A program made the translations under genes and the position numbers. 20,092 nt of DNA from Gemmatimonas phototrophica. GTDB taxonomy: Bacteria; Gemmatimonadota; Gemmatimonadetes; Longimicrobiales; Gaopeijiaceae. The stretch spans positions 1 to 20,092 of the forward strand of contig CAMCNM010000006.1 of the NCBI GenBank assembly GCA_945876015.1. Direction: 5' to 3'. A model generated the notes under the pieces. That model ran no database searches. It was given only the letters and a program-made list of their open reading frames with translations, and was not told the DNA's origin. Positions 7,045 through 14,833 of the stretch are shown here, piece after piece; the stretch's first letter is position 1; the number at the start of each line of letters is the position of its first letter.

Positions 7045-7995
7045 ATGGGAGTGGACCGAAGCCGTTTTCGTGGGATGGGCCCCGCACTGATCACGCCGAT
7101 GCGGAGGGACGGCTCGCTCGACCTCGACGGGGTCGCCGAGCACGTGCGCTTCTGCGTGGACGGGGGCGTCCACTTCCTGGTTCCCTGCGGCACCACCGGC
7201 GAGAGCGCGACGATGGACGCCGCCGAGCACCTCCAGGTGATCGAGCGCACGATCGAGGCGGCCAACGGAAAGGTGCCCGTGATGGCCGGCGCCGGAAGCA
7301 ACAACACCAAGGATGCGTGCGCACGCGCGCGGGCGGCCGCGGGCGCGGGCGCCGACGCGGTGCTCACCGTGACGCCGTACTACAACCGCCCGTCCAACGA
7401 AGGCCTGTACCGCCACTACATGGCGGTCGCCGACGCGGCGGGCGTTCCGGTCTTCGTCTACAACGTGCCGAGCCGCACCGGCTGCAACATCAACGCCGCC
7501 ACATTGCTCCGCCTGGCCGAGAACCACCCGCTCATCGCCGGCGTGAAGGAAGCGTCGGGCGACCTGCAGCAGGTGATGTCGATCCTCAAGGATCGGCCGG
7601 ACGACTTCGTCGTGCTTTCGGGAGAGGATCACCTGGTCTTCGCGCTGATGGCGCTGGGCGGAGACGGCGGGATCACGGTGGCCGGGAACGAGATGCCCGG
7701 CCCGATGAGCGAGATGGTCGAGGCCGCCCTCGCGGGCGACTGGAACCGGGCGCGGGAGCTGCATTACCGCCTGCTCCCGCTGCTGCGCGCCAACTTCCTC
7801 GAGACCAACCCGGTCCCGGTGAAGACCGCGCTCGAGCTGATGGGACGGGGCAAGGCGCATTTCCGTTCGCCGCTCTGCGAGATGTCCGCCGAGAACATCG
7901 AGGCGCTGCGCCGCGTGGTCGAGCAGACCGTGGCCGACTTCGGTGCCGGCGCGGCCAATCCGGAGCGGAAGACGGCGGCCCCGGCCGGCCGATGA
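7045..7995 (+). CDS. dapA: 4-hydroxy-tetrahydrodipicolinate synthase
   Basis: Condenses pyruvate with aspartate semialdehyde; a class I aldolase of TIM-barrel fold. Seen in the sequence: GMGPALITPMRRDGSLD, the GTTGES motif, the catalytic Tyr in TVTPYYNRPSNEG, YNVPSRTGCNI, and the Schiff-base lysine in AGVKEASGD. Length from the ATG at 7045 is 316 aa. The GTG at 7051 is an equally good start, because AGAGG (7038-7042) sits 8 nt before it but only 2 nt before the ATG; the two differ by two residues. The C-terminal tail (about the last 25 residues, rich in Ala/Gly) is not conserved in the family. Stop overlaps the dapD start (ATGA). Confidence 0.96.
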   Translation: MGVDRSRFRGMGPALITPMRRDGSLDLDGVAEHVRFCVDGGVHFLVPCGTTGESATMDAAEHLQVIERTIEAANGKVPVMAGAGSNNTKDACARARAAAGAGADAVLTVTPYYNRPSNEGLYRHYMAVADAAGVPVFVYNVPSRTGCNINAATLLRLAENHPLIAGVKEASGDLQQVMSILKDRPDDFVVLSGEDHLVFALMALGGDGGITVAGNEMPGPMSEMVEAALAGDWNRARELHYRLLPLLRANFLETNPVPVKTALELMGRGKAHFRSPLCEMSAENIEALRRVVEQTVADFGAGAANPERKTAAPAGR

Positions 7996-8864
7996 GCGCA
8001 GCTTCGCTCCGCGCCGAGATCGAGGACCTCACCGCCGGCACGTCCGCGCCCGATCCCGAGACCGCCCGCGAAGCGGTCGTTCGCTTCCTCCAGGCGCTGT
8101 CCGACGGGCAGGTGCGCGCCGCCGAGCGCGGCACCACCGGTTGGCACGCGGTCGAGTGGGTGAAGCGCGGCATCCTGCTCGCGTTCCGCGTCGGGAAGAC
8201 GCGCCGCTTCCAGCCGTTCGCGGCCTCCTCGAACGACGACTTCCACGGCTCGACCCTCGAGTTCTTCGACCGGGACACGATCCCGCTGCGCGCGACCCAA
8301 GGCGAGGCGAAGAACATCCGCATCGTGCCCGGCGGAACGTCGATCCGCGCGGGCGCCTACCTGGCCCCCAACGTGATCGTCATGCCGCCCGCGTTCGTGA
8401 ACGTGGGGGCGTACGTGGACGAAGGGACGATGGTGGACTCGCACGCCCTGGTCGGCTCGTGCGCGCAGGTGGGCAAGCGCGTCCACCTGTCGGCGGGCGC
8501 GCAGCTGGGCGGCGTGCTCGAGCCTGTGGGCGCGCGGCCGGTGATCATCGAGGACGACGTGATGGTGGGCGGCAACGTGGGGGTGTTCGAGGGCACGCTG
8601 GTGGAGCGCCGCTGTGTGCTCGCGCCCGGCGTGCAGCTGACGCGCTCGACTGCGGTCTACGACCTGGTGCGGAACGAGGTCTACCGCGCCTCCGCCGAGC
8701 GGCCGCTCACGATTCCCGAGGGCGCCGTGGTCGTGCCCGGAGCGCGGCCCGCCAAGGGCGATTTTGCGCTGCAGCACGGCGTGCAGCTCTATGCCCCGGT
8801 GATCGTGAAGTACCGCGACTCGTCCACCGACGCCGCCACCGCGCTGGAGGACGGACTCCGGTAG
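7992..8864 (+). CDS. dapD: 2,3,4,5-tetrahydropyridine-2,6-dicarboxylate N-succinyltransferase
   Basis: Transfers succinyl from succinyl-CoA to tetrahydrodipicolinate, committing the cell to the succinylase branch of lysine/DAP synthesis. The 290-aa protein has the helical N-terminal domain followed by the hexapeptide left-handed beta-helix: IRIVPGGTSIRAGAYLAPNV, FVNVGAYVDEGTMVDSHALV, VGKRVHLSAGAQLGGVLEP and VIIEDDVMVGGNVGVFEGT. GVLEP together with the MVGGN turn fits DapD and argues against the acetyltransferase DapH. Begins inside the dapA stop codon. The remaining pathway genes (dapC, dapE, dapF, lysA) are not in this window. Confidence 0.95.
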   Translation: MSAASLRAEIEDLTAGTSAPDPETAREAVVRFLQALSDGQVRAAERGTTGWHAVEWVKRGILLAFRVGKTRRFQPFAASSNDDFHGSTLEFFDRDTIPLRATQGEAKNIRIVPGGTSIRAGAYLAPNVIVMPPAFVNVGAYVDEGTMVDSHALVGSCAQVGKRVHLSAGAQLGGVLEPVGARPVIIEDDVMVGGNVGVFEGTLVERRCVLAPGVQLTRSTAVYDLVRNEVYRASAERPLTIPEGAVVVPGARPAKGDFALQHGVQLYAPVIVKYRDSSTDAATALEDGLR

Positions 8865-8866
8865 CG

Positions 8867-10084
8867 ATGGAGCGCCGGGGCTTCCTGAAGCTCGCGTTCG
8901 TAGCGGCGGGATTCGCGACGACGCGGGACGGGGCGGACCGGCGGGTTGCCATGCTGCGCGGCCGAGGCCTCTGGGCGGCGCGCCTCGACGACCCGGCGTA
9001 CGGCGGGCGCGGGGACGGCACCACCCTGAACGACGGCCCCCTGCTCCAGGCGCTCGCCGACATGCCCGCGTCGGGCGGCACCCTGATCATCCCCCCTGCG
9101 GGTCCCTGGCTGTTCGACGCGGTCGACCTGGCCCAGGCCGGCCGGCGCGGCGTCGTCCTCGAGATGACGGGCGCGGAGCTGGTGAAGGCGCCGCACACCA
9201 GGACCCACATGTTCCGCGACGAGGCCGGGCGCACGCGCGGGCTCACCGTGGTGGGAGGATCGTTCGATCTCTCCGCTTGGGCCTTCCGCGTCGGCGACAC
9301 GGTCTCCGCGTTCTTCCTCGTGCGGCCGGACGAAGCGTCCTTCGTGGACGTGACGGTGCGGAACGGCATCGAGGAAGGACTCAAGCTCTACAAGCCGAGC
9401 ATCCTGCGCGTGCACGGCGGACGGTTCGAGCGGCTGCGCAACAACGGCATCCAGATCCACGCGCCCGACGACGACGGCTATCGCGGCGACCGGGACGACC
9501 GCGACACCGAGGACGTCGTCGTCGAGGGCGCCACGTTCGCGGACGTGGACGACGGGCTCCACGGGATGGAAGGCCAGGGCGTCTCGATCTCCGCCAATTC
9601 CCGCCGCGTCACGGCCCGTGGGGTGCGCGTGCTTTCGTGCACGTTCGAGCGCTGCGTGCGCGGAGCCTGGGCGGAGTTCAATCAGGCGGGCGTGCCGGGT
9701 GTGGACATCCGGTTCGAGAGAAATCGGGTCGAGGCCGCCGAATGCCACGGGCTCGGCATGGTGGGAGTCCGCGGAGGGGCGATCCGGAACAACGTCCTGA
9801 CCGACATCGGCTCGATGATTCCGGGCACGCCGGGGACGGCCGCCTCGGAGGTGGCCGGTCTCGTGATCTCGGGCTCCGAGGCCACGCTGGGTGAAGCGAT
9901 GGTGGTCGAGGACAACGAGATCGTGGAGCGCCGCACGGGACGGGCCGCGCGCATGCAGTACGGGATCGTCGTCCGCCGTCAGGACAGGGTGACGGTGCGG
10001 CGCAACACCGTGCGGGGCGCGACCGTGCGCGCCGTCGAAGTGGAGACGCGGACCGTGCGCGGAGAGATCGAAGCCACGGGCTGA
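8867..10084 (+). CDS. Exported right-handed beta-helix protein (pectate-lyase-3-like)
   Basis: A 405-aa protein beginning MERRGFLKLAFVAAGF: a twin Arg followed by GFLK and a hydrophobic stretch, resembling a Tat signal. Residues ~45-80 carry the pattern YGGRGDGTTLND...ALADMPASGGTLIIPP, typical of the N-terminal cap of pectate-lyase/glycosyl-hydrolase-28-like beta-helix proteins. The rest is a run of short repeating strands (VTVRNGIEEGLKL, ILRVHGGRFERLRNNGIQIH, IRFERNRVEAAECHGLGMV, VVEDNEIVERR). The substrate is unknown; polysaccharide binding or cleavage is plausible. It starts 2 nt after the dapD stop, so it is transcribed with lysine genes though its role appears unrelated. Ends 4 nt from a convergent gene. 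Confidence 0.8.
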   Translation: MERRGFLKLAFVAAGFATTRDGADRRVAMLRGRGLWAARLDDPAYGGRGDGTTLNDGPLLQALADMPASGGTLIIPPAGPWLFDAVDLAQAGRRGVVLEMTGAELVKAPHTRTHMFRDEAGRTRGLTVVGGSFDLSAWAFRVGDTVSAFFLVRPDEASFVDVTVRNGIEEGLKLYKPSILRVHGGRFERLRNNGIQIHAPDDDGYRGDRDDRDTEDVVVEGATFADVDDGLHGMEGQGVSISANSRRVTARGVRVLSCTFERCVRGAWAEFNQAGVPGVDIRFERNRVEAAECHGLGMVGVRGGAIRNNVLTDIGSMIPGTPGTAASEVAGLVISGSEATLGEAMVVEDNEIVERRTGRAARMQYGIVVRRQDRVTVRRNTVRGATVRAVEVETRTVRGEIEATG

Positions 10085-10088
10085 GGAG

Positions 10089-10517
10089 CTAGCCGGCGCA
10101 GTCCACCCGCGAGCCCTCGACGCGCATCACGGGATGGGCCTCCTTCCCCTTCTCGAAGTAGAACGCGGACGCACCGTCGATCTCCTCGCCGTCGTGCGCG
10201 ACCACGATCGAGAGCGCGCTCAGCTCGTTCGTGAAATCGATGCGGATCGAGTCGCTCGGGAGGCGCCGCCAGGTCGCTCCGCTCCCGAACATCTGCCAGA
10301 AGAACCCGGGGTCGCCCGCGCGCGGGGAGACCGTCCCGCTGTCCGGTCCCGGGCGCAGCATCAGCCCGGCGGGAAACATCGTGGGGTCCGCGTCGTCCGG
10401 ATCGTACACGAGCGCGTAGCACTCGGAGGACTCGACGGCGACGCGCTCGGCCCGGCCCTCGCCGCATGCGCTCGCGCACACGACGCAGAGCGGAAGGAAG
10501 AAGGAAGAGCGCCTCAA
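10089..10517 (-). CDS. Hypothetical exported protein, possible lipoprotein
   Basis: A 142-aa protein not assigned to a known family. It starts with the signal-like MRRSSFFLPLCVVCASACGE; the Cys at residue 18 (ASAC) fits a relaxed lipobox. Two further cysteines (residues 33 and 140) could form a disulfide in the mature domain. Visible segments include ECYALVYDPDDADPT, FFWQMFGSGATWRRLPSDSI and FYFEKGKEAHPVMRVEGSRV. The mixed beta pattern suggests a small periplasmic or outer-membrane-attached beta domain. The start is a TTG that overlaps the stop of the upstream 74-aa gene (TTGA), supporting coupled translation. The function cannot be told from the sequence. Confidence 0.6.
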   Translation of the reverse strand: MRRSSFFLPLCVVCASACGEGRAERVAVESSECYALVYDPDDADPTMFPAGLMLRPGPDSGTVSPRAGDPGFFWQMFGSGATWRRLPSDSIRIDFTNELSALSIVVAHDGEEIDGASAFYFEKGKEAHPVMRVEGSRVDCAG

Positions 10518-10738
10518 GCCTCCGGCTCGGTCGTGCGTCCGAAGAGGCGCGCCTTGAGCCGCGCCCCGAACGCGCCCAGACGGGAACGCTTCGGGATCTC
10601 GGGTGCGGGCGCTGGGGGCGGCGGTGTCGAGGGGTCGCGCATCACCTCGAGCGCGGACTGCTGCTCACGCTCGAGGGCGATGCGATCACCCATGCCCAGC
10701 GCCAGCCGGAGCGCATCCCGCCGATTGAGATCACCCAT
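10514..10738 (-). CDS. Hypothetical 74-aa protein
   Basis: Unrecognised small protein. The N-terminal half is predicted helical and charged (NRRDALRLALGMGDRIALE, then REQQSALEVM). A proline/alanine linker follows (STPPPPAPAPEIP) and then a basic C-terminus (KRSRLGAFGARLKARLF). No signal peptide or membrane segment. ATG at 10738; no strong Shine-Dalgarno. It overlaps the next gene by 4 nt and lies 69 nt after the sugar kinase gene on the same strand, so it may be the third gene of that operon. The coding call rests on the coupled overlap and should be taken with care. Confidence 0.45.
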   Translation of the reverse strand: MGDLNRRDALRLALGMGDRIALEREQQSALEVMRDPSTPPPPAPAPEIPKRSRLGAFGARLKARLFGRTTEPEA

Positions 10739-10807
10739 CGCGGAGCTCGGTCCTATCGGGGCGCATGATGGCCCCAGGGTACCACCGCCTCCCCGAGCGA
10801 ACCAGGG

Positions 10808-11731
10808 TCACGCTTCCACCCGCTCCCGGGCCGCCTTGATGGCCGCCCCGCGGACCGGGTCGAGTTCCCGCTTCAGCACGGTGAGCTGCTGGTCCTCGAG
10901 CCGCCGCTCCAGACGATCGCGCAGGGGTCCCCCCTTCTGCAGCAGGCCGCCGCCCAGCATCACCGCCGGCGGGAGCTGCCACGGTCCCAGCCCACTCAGC
11001 AGGGACAGAACGTGCCCTTCGAGATCGTCCGCGGCCCTCGAAAGGATCTCTCCCGCCACTCGGTCGCCGGCGATCGCGGCGGCGTGCACCTCCGGAACGA
11101 GGTCGGCCACCTCCGGGCGCGACGCTGTGCCGGACCAGGTGATCAGGTCATCCGGATCGGCGAGCGCCAGCTTCGCCAGCAAGCGCTCGCGGAGCTGCGT
11201 TTCGGGGGCGCGCCCATCGACGGAGCGGGCCACGCGCTTCATCGCCTCGACACCGATCGCGAAGCCACTCCCCTCGTCACCGAGCAGCGAGCCCCATCCC
11301 CCGACCCTTCCCTGCCGCCCGTCGTCCCCGCGCCCGTAAGCGATCGAGCCGGTGCCGGAGAGAAGCAGGATGCCGGGGCCCTCGTCGAAGGCGTCCTGGA
11401 ACGCCGCCTCGACGTCGGTACCGACCTGGACACGGCTCGCGAGGCCCGAGCGCGCGAGCGCGGACTCCAGCTCGGCGCGCACCGCCTCCCGGCCGGCGCC
11501 CGCGATCCCGGCCCAGAGCGACCCGACCGGCGGGCGCACACCCGCGGCCGCGCACGCCTGCTCAACCGCCTGCTGGATGGCGGCCACGACCGGACCGGGT
11601 TCCCCCGCCGCGACGCGGGCCGAGGGCACGTCGGCGCGCCCCAGCTCAATGCCCCAAGCGTCCGAGACCAACGCGCGAAAACGGGTACCGCCCCCGTCCA
11701 CCCCGACGACGAGCGCGGCCGCTTCGCTCAC
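10808..11731 (-). CDS. BadF/BadG/BcrA/BcrD-type ATPase, probable N-acetylglucosamine kinase
   Basis: A 307-aa ASKHA-fold sugar kinase. The N-terminal phosphate-1 motif is VVGVDGGGTRFRALV; the phosphate-2 region is ILLLSGTGSIAYGRG, followed by VGGWGSLLGDEGSGFAIG, a signature strongly shared with eukaryotic NAGK and bacterial GlcNAc kinases of the BadF/BadG group. The C-terminal adenosine motif is PAVMLGGGLL. It starts at a GTG overlapping the stop of the NagB-LmbE fusion gene (GTGA). From context I infer that it phosphorylates GlcNAc (or another amino sugar from cell-wall turnover) to the 6-phosphate used by the partner protein. A MurNAc or glucosamine kinase role is the main alternative. Confidence 0.85.
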   Translation of the reverse strand: MSEAAALVVGVDGGGTRFRALVSDAWGIELGRADVPSARVAAGEPGPVVAAIQQAVEQACAAAGVRPPVGSLWAGIAGAGREAVRAELESALARSGLASRVQVGTDVEAAFQDAFDEGPGILLLSGTGSIAYGRGDDGRQGRVGGWGSLLGDEGSGFAIGVEAMKRVARSVDGRAPETQLRERLLAKLALADPDDLITWSGTASRPEVADLVPEVHAAAIAGDRVAGEILSRAADDLEGHVLSLLSGLGPWQLPPAVMLGGGLLQKGGPLRDRLERRLEDQQLTVLKRELDPVRGAAIKAARERVEA

Positions 11732-13656
11732 CCCTGACCTCGGCCGGAACGCGCGTCCCCGGCCCCGAGCGCGCTGGTCGGCACCGGGGGGTTCACGATC
11801 CGCTTTCCGTCGCGCTGCACCACGTAGGCCTCCATCGCGTAGTAGGCCGGCAGTCCGAGGCCCGCGAGCATCGCGGCCGTGCCCCGGTTCCGGTCCTCCA
11901 CCCGCTGCCAGAACTCGCGCTCGTCCGGACCCGGGAACGGAGCGCGATCCTTCTGCGACTGGTGCTTGAAGATGGCCATTTTCTTCTGCCGAAGCTCGTC
12001 CTCGCTCATCGGCACCAGGACGTCGGCCTCGCCGACCGGCCACTCCTGCCAGGCGCCCTGGTACAGCCAGACCTCGGGGGACGGACCCGCGTACCCGTCC
12101 AGCGCGCGCATCACCGCCTCCAGGCACATGCGGTGCGTGCCGTGCGGGTCCGACAGGTCCCCCGCGACGAACACGATCTCGGGGCGGATCTCCTGAAGCA
12201 ACGCCAGCGTGATCGAGACGTCCGCGTCGGTGATCGGATCCTTCTTCACCTTCCCGGTCTGGTAGAAGGGCAGGTTGAGGAAGCGCGCCTGGCTCGCCCC
12301 CATCCCCACGGTCTCGATTCCGCTCACCGCCTCGGTCTCGCGGATCACGCGCTTCAGCTCCTGGACCTCCGGAATGTCGATGTCCCCGGGCTTCTTCGAG
12401 GCCATCGCCTGCTCGATCCGGCGCGATGCCCCCTCGACCTCGTCGGTGCACACGCCCATGACAGCGTCCGCGCGGCGGATGAAGTCGAGGTAGCGCCGCA
12501 CCTCGTGGTCGAACACCGCGATGTTGCCCGAGGTCTGGTAGCCGACGGTCATGCGGTTCGCGTTCTCGTGGAGCTTCCGGAGGATGCCGCCCATCGAGAT
12601 CACGTCGTCGTCGGGATGAGGGCTGAACACGATCACCCGCTTGTCGCGCGGCAGCTTGCTCCTGCCCCGGACCTTGGAGATGAGGCGGTTGAAGATCGCG
12701 CCGTTCACAGGCTCGGCCGAGCCGTGCAGCGCGATGAGCGAGCTCAGGTGGTGGTCGCGGTAGTCATCGGACGGCAAGTGGAGGATCGGCTTCTTCACCT
12801 GCGCCGAGAGCCAGAGCACGGCCTCCATCTCCCGCTTCGGGGTCCAGTCCACGGCGCCGACCATCCAGGGCGTCTTCACGCGCGTGAGCTCGCCGGACGC
12901 GGACGGATCCAGGTAGATCGTCGCGTTCGCATGCTCCTGGAGGAAGGTCGCGGCCACGTCGGGATGGATCGGCCCCTCGACCGCGCGCCGAATGACCATC
13001 GCCTTGTGCTCGCCGGTCGCGATCAGCGCGATCTCGCGCGCCTCGAGGATCGTCGCCACGCCCATCGTGATCGCTTCCGCGGGGACGTTCTCCTCGCCGA
13101 AGAAATCGCCCGCGGCATCCTTCCGGGTGATCGTGTCCAGGTAGATCGGCCGAGTGCGCGAATCCTTCCCCGAGCCCGGCTCGTTGAAGCCGATGTGGCC
13201 GCTCCGCCCGACGCCCAGGATCTGGAAGTCGATGCCGCCGGCGCTCCTGATGTCCTCCTCGTACCGCCGGCAGTGCTCGAGGACCTGGTCGCGCGGCAGA
13301 TCGCCGCGCGGCACGTGCACGTTCTCCCTGTTCACGTGCACGTGATCGAAGAAGTTCTCCCACATGAAGCGGTGGTAGCTGTGGATGCTGTCCGGCTTCA
13401 TCGGGTAGTACTCGTCGAGATTGAAGGTCAGGACGTCCGAGAAGTCGAGGCCTTCCTCGCGGTTCATCCGGATCAGCTCGCGGTAGACGCCCACCGGAGT
13501 GGATCCGGTCGCGAGCCCGAGCACGGCCCGCTTCCCGTCACCGCGGCGGCGCCGGATCACCTCCGCGATGCGCTGCGCGACCACCTTGGCCACCGCTTCG
13601 TGGTCCTTGAGAATGACGACCGGCGTGCGCTCGAGGTCCAAGTCCACCCCTCCCAT
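11728..13656 (-). CDS. nagB: Fused glucosamine-6-phosphate deaminase (NagB) and LmbE/PIG-L deacetylase-like protein
   Basis: A 642-aa two-domain protein. Residues ~10-285 form a NagB domain: LGLATGSTPVGVYREL, FNLDEYYPM (D81 = E. coli D72) and GVGRSGHIGFNEPGSG (150s), with H154 and E159 equivalent to H143 and E148. The usual Asp of GxGxDGH (E. coli D141) is Ser152. Residues ~338-600 form an LmbE/PIG-L zinc deacetylase-like domain with VIVFSPHPDDDVISMGGIL (PHPDDD at 346-351) and SDPHGTHRM (502-510). NagB isomerises and deaminates GlcN-6-P to fructose-6-P and ammonia; LmbE-family domains remove N-acetyl groups from GlcNAc derivatives. The ATG at 13656 gives MGGVDLDLERTPV, a natural NagB start; longer in-frame extensions overlap potA on the other strand. 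Followed by the kinase gene with a 4-nt overlap. Confidence 0.92.
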   Translation of the reverse strand: MGGVDLDLERTPVVILKDHEAVAKVVAQRIAEVIRRRRGDGKRAVLGLATGSTPVGVYRELIRMNREEGLDFSDVLTFNLDEYYPMKPDSIHSYHRFMWENFFDHVHVNRENVHVPRGDLPRDQVLEHCRRYEEDIRSAGGIDFQILGVGRSGHIGFNEPGSGKDSRTRPIYLDTITRKDAAGDFFGEENVPAEAITMGVATILEAREIALIATGEHKAMVIRRAVEGPIHPDVAATFLQEHANATIYLDPSASGELTRVKTPWMVGAVDWTPKREMEAVLWLSAQVKKPILHLPSDDYRDHHLSSLIALHGSAEPVNGAIFNRLISKVRGRSKLPRDKRVIVFSPHPDDDVISMGGILRKLHENANRMTVGYQTSGNIAVFDHEVRRYLDFIRRADAVMGVCTDEVEGASRRIEQAMASKKPGDIDIPEVQELKRVIRETEAVSGIETVGMGASQARFLNLPFYQTGKVKKDPITDADVSITLALLQEIRPEIVFVAGDLSDPHGTHRMCLEAVMRALDGYAGPSPEVWLYQGAWQEWPVGEADVLVPMSEDELRQKKMAIFKHQSQKDRAPFPGPDEREFWQRVEDRNRGTAAMLAGLGLPAYYAMEAYVVQRDGKRIVNPPVPTSALGAGDARSGRGQG

Positions 13657-13717
13657 TGTTCCCGTTCGTGAAGCCCCTCCGTCCAGTACCGCAGGATCAG
13701 GACCAGGGGGGTAACCG

Positions 13718-13731
13718 CCTGGAAATCCAGG
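13718..13731. promoter_or_regulatory. Palindrome CCTGGA-AA-TCCAGG in the nag/pot divergent region, candidate operator
   Basis: Perfect 6-bp arms around AA. It ends at the potA Shine-Dalgarno-like AGGGG and lies 62 nt upstream of the nagB-fusion start, so a protein bound here could affect both divergent transcripts. A further CCAGG at 13703-13707 repeats the half-site 15 nt upstream of the CCTGG arm. No regulator gene is in the window. Recognition by a specific family (GntR, LacI, NagC/ROK) cannot be stated. Confidence 0.4.
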
Positions 13732-13735
13732 GGTT

Positions 13736-14833
13736 ATGTTGCCCTCCATGCCTCCCAGAGATGGGCCGATCCTCGCGCTCAACGACCTCCGGAAGTCCTT
13801 CGGCGACACGAAGGCGGTCGCGGGCGTCACCGCATCCTTCGGGCGCGGGGAGTACGTCTGCGTGCTGGGTCCGTCGGGGTGCGGGAAAACGACCCTCCTG
13901 CGGCTGATCGCAGGGTTCGAGCAGCCGACTTCGGGTGACATCGAGCTGGACGGGCGCTCGCTCGTCGGCGTGCCACCCGAGCGCCGCGACGTCAACGTGG
14001 TCTTCCAGAGCTACGCGCTTTTCCCCCACCTCTCGGTGCGCGAGAACGTCGCGTTCGGTCCGCGCATGAAGGGCGTCCCCGCCTCGGAGATCGACCAGCG
14101 CGTCACCACCACTCTACAGATGGTCCGCGTATTGGAGCTCGCCGATCGCCGTCCGGGCCAGCTCTCGGGCGGCCAGCAGCAGCGCGTCGCGCTCGCGCGC
14201 GCCCTCGTGAACCGCCCCAAGGTGCTCGTGCTGGACGAGCCGCTCTCCGCGCTCGACCGGAGCCTGCGGCTGGCGATGCAGGACGAGCTTCGCGCCGTGC
14301 AGCGCCGCACCGGCGTGACGTTCATCCACATCACGCACGACCAGAGCGAGGCGCTCACGCTCGCCGACCAGCTCGTGGTGATGCGCGCCGGCCGCTTCGA
14401 GCAGGTGGGCTCTCCCGCCGAGGTCTACGAGCATCCGCGGAATCGGTTCGTGGCGGACTTCCTCGGATCGTCGAACGTGCTCGAGGCGACGGCCGACGCG
14501 GACGGCACCGTGCGCTTGGCCGGTGGCGTCCGGCTGCGCGCGGCCGGACCGGCTGCCGCTCCGGGCGCGGTGCTCGTGTCGCTCCGTCCAGAGTGCGTTC
14601 GGGTGGAGCGGGAGGGCGAGGCGTCTTCGAGCCGCGAGAACCAGATGGCTGGTCAGGTGATCCGCGTCTCCAATACCGGTCCCCTGACGGAGTGCCGCGT
14701 GGACGTCGGCGGCGCCACGCTCGTCGCGCACCTGCCGCAGCGCGCGAACATCGCCGAGGGCGAGCGCGTGGTCGTGAGCGTTCCGGCCGAGGACGTCGTG
14801 CTCCTCCCCGCCGACGCGACGGACGCCCAGTGA
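13736..14833 (+). CDS. potA: Spermidine/putrescine ABC transporter, ATP-binding protein
   Basis: Cytoplasmic ATPase that powers polyamine import through PotBC. The 365-aa protein has Walker A GPSGCGKTT (residues 45-53), the Q-loop FQSYALFPHLS, the ABC signature LSGGQQQRVALARAL, Walker B VLVLDEPLSALD and the switch histidine HITHD. A C-terminal TOBE domain (about 235-360) is typical of the PotA/MalK group. The ATG at 13736 has AGGGG only 2 nt upstream; the ATG at 13748 lacks any Shine-Dalgarno, so the start is uncertain by four residues. The stop overlaps the potB start (GTGA). PotA is chosen over other TOBE-type ATPases because potB, potC and a PotD-like binding protein follow. Confidence 0.93.
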   Translation: MLPSMPPRDGPILALNDLRKSFGDTKAVAGVTASFGRGEYVCVLGPSGCGKTTLLRLIAGFEQPTSGDIELDGRSLVGVPPERRDVNVVFQSYALFPHLSVRENVAFGPRMKGVPASEIDQRVTTTLQMVRVLELADRRPGQLSGGQQQRVALARALVNRPKVLVLDEPLSALDRSLRLAMQDELRAVQRRTGVTFIHITHDQSEALTLADQLVVMRAGRFEQVGSPAEVYEHPRNRFVADFLGSSNVLEATADADGTVRLAGGVRLRAAGPAAAPGAVLVSLRPECVRVEREGEASSSRENQMAGQVIRVSNTGPLTECRVDVGGATLVAHLPQRANIAEGERVVVSVPAEDVVLLPADATDAQ

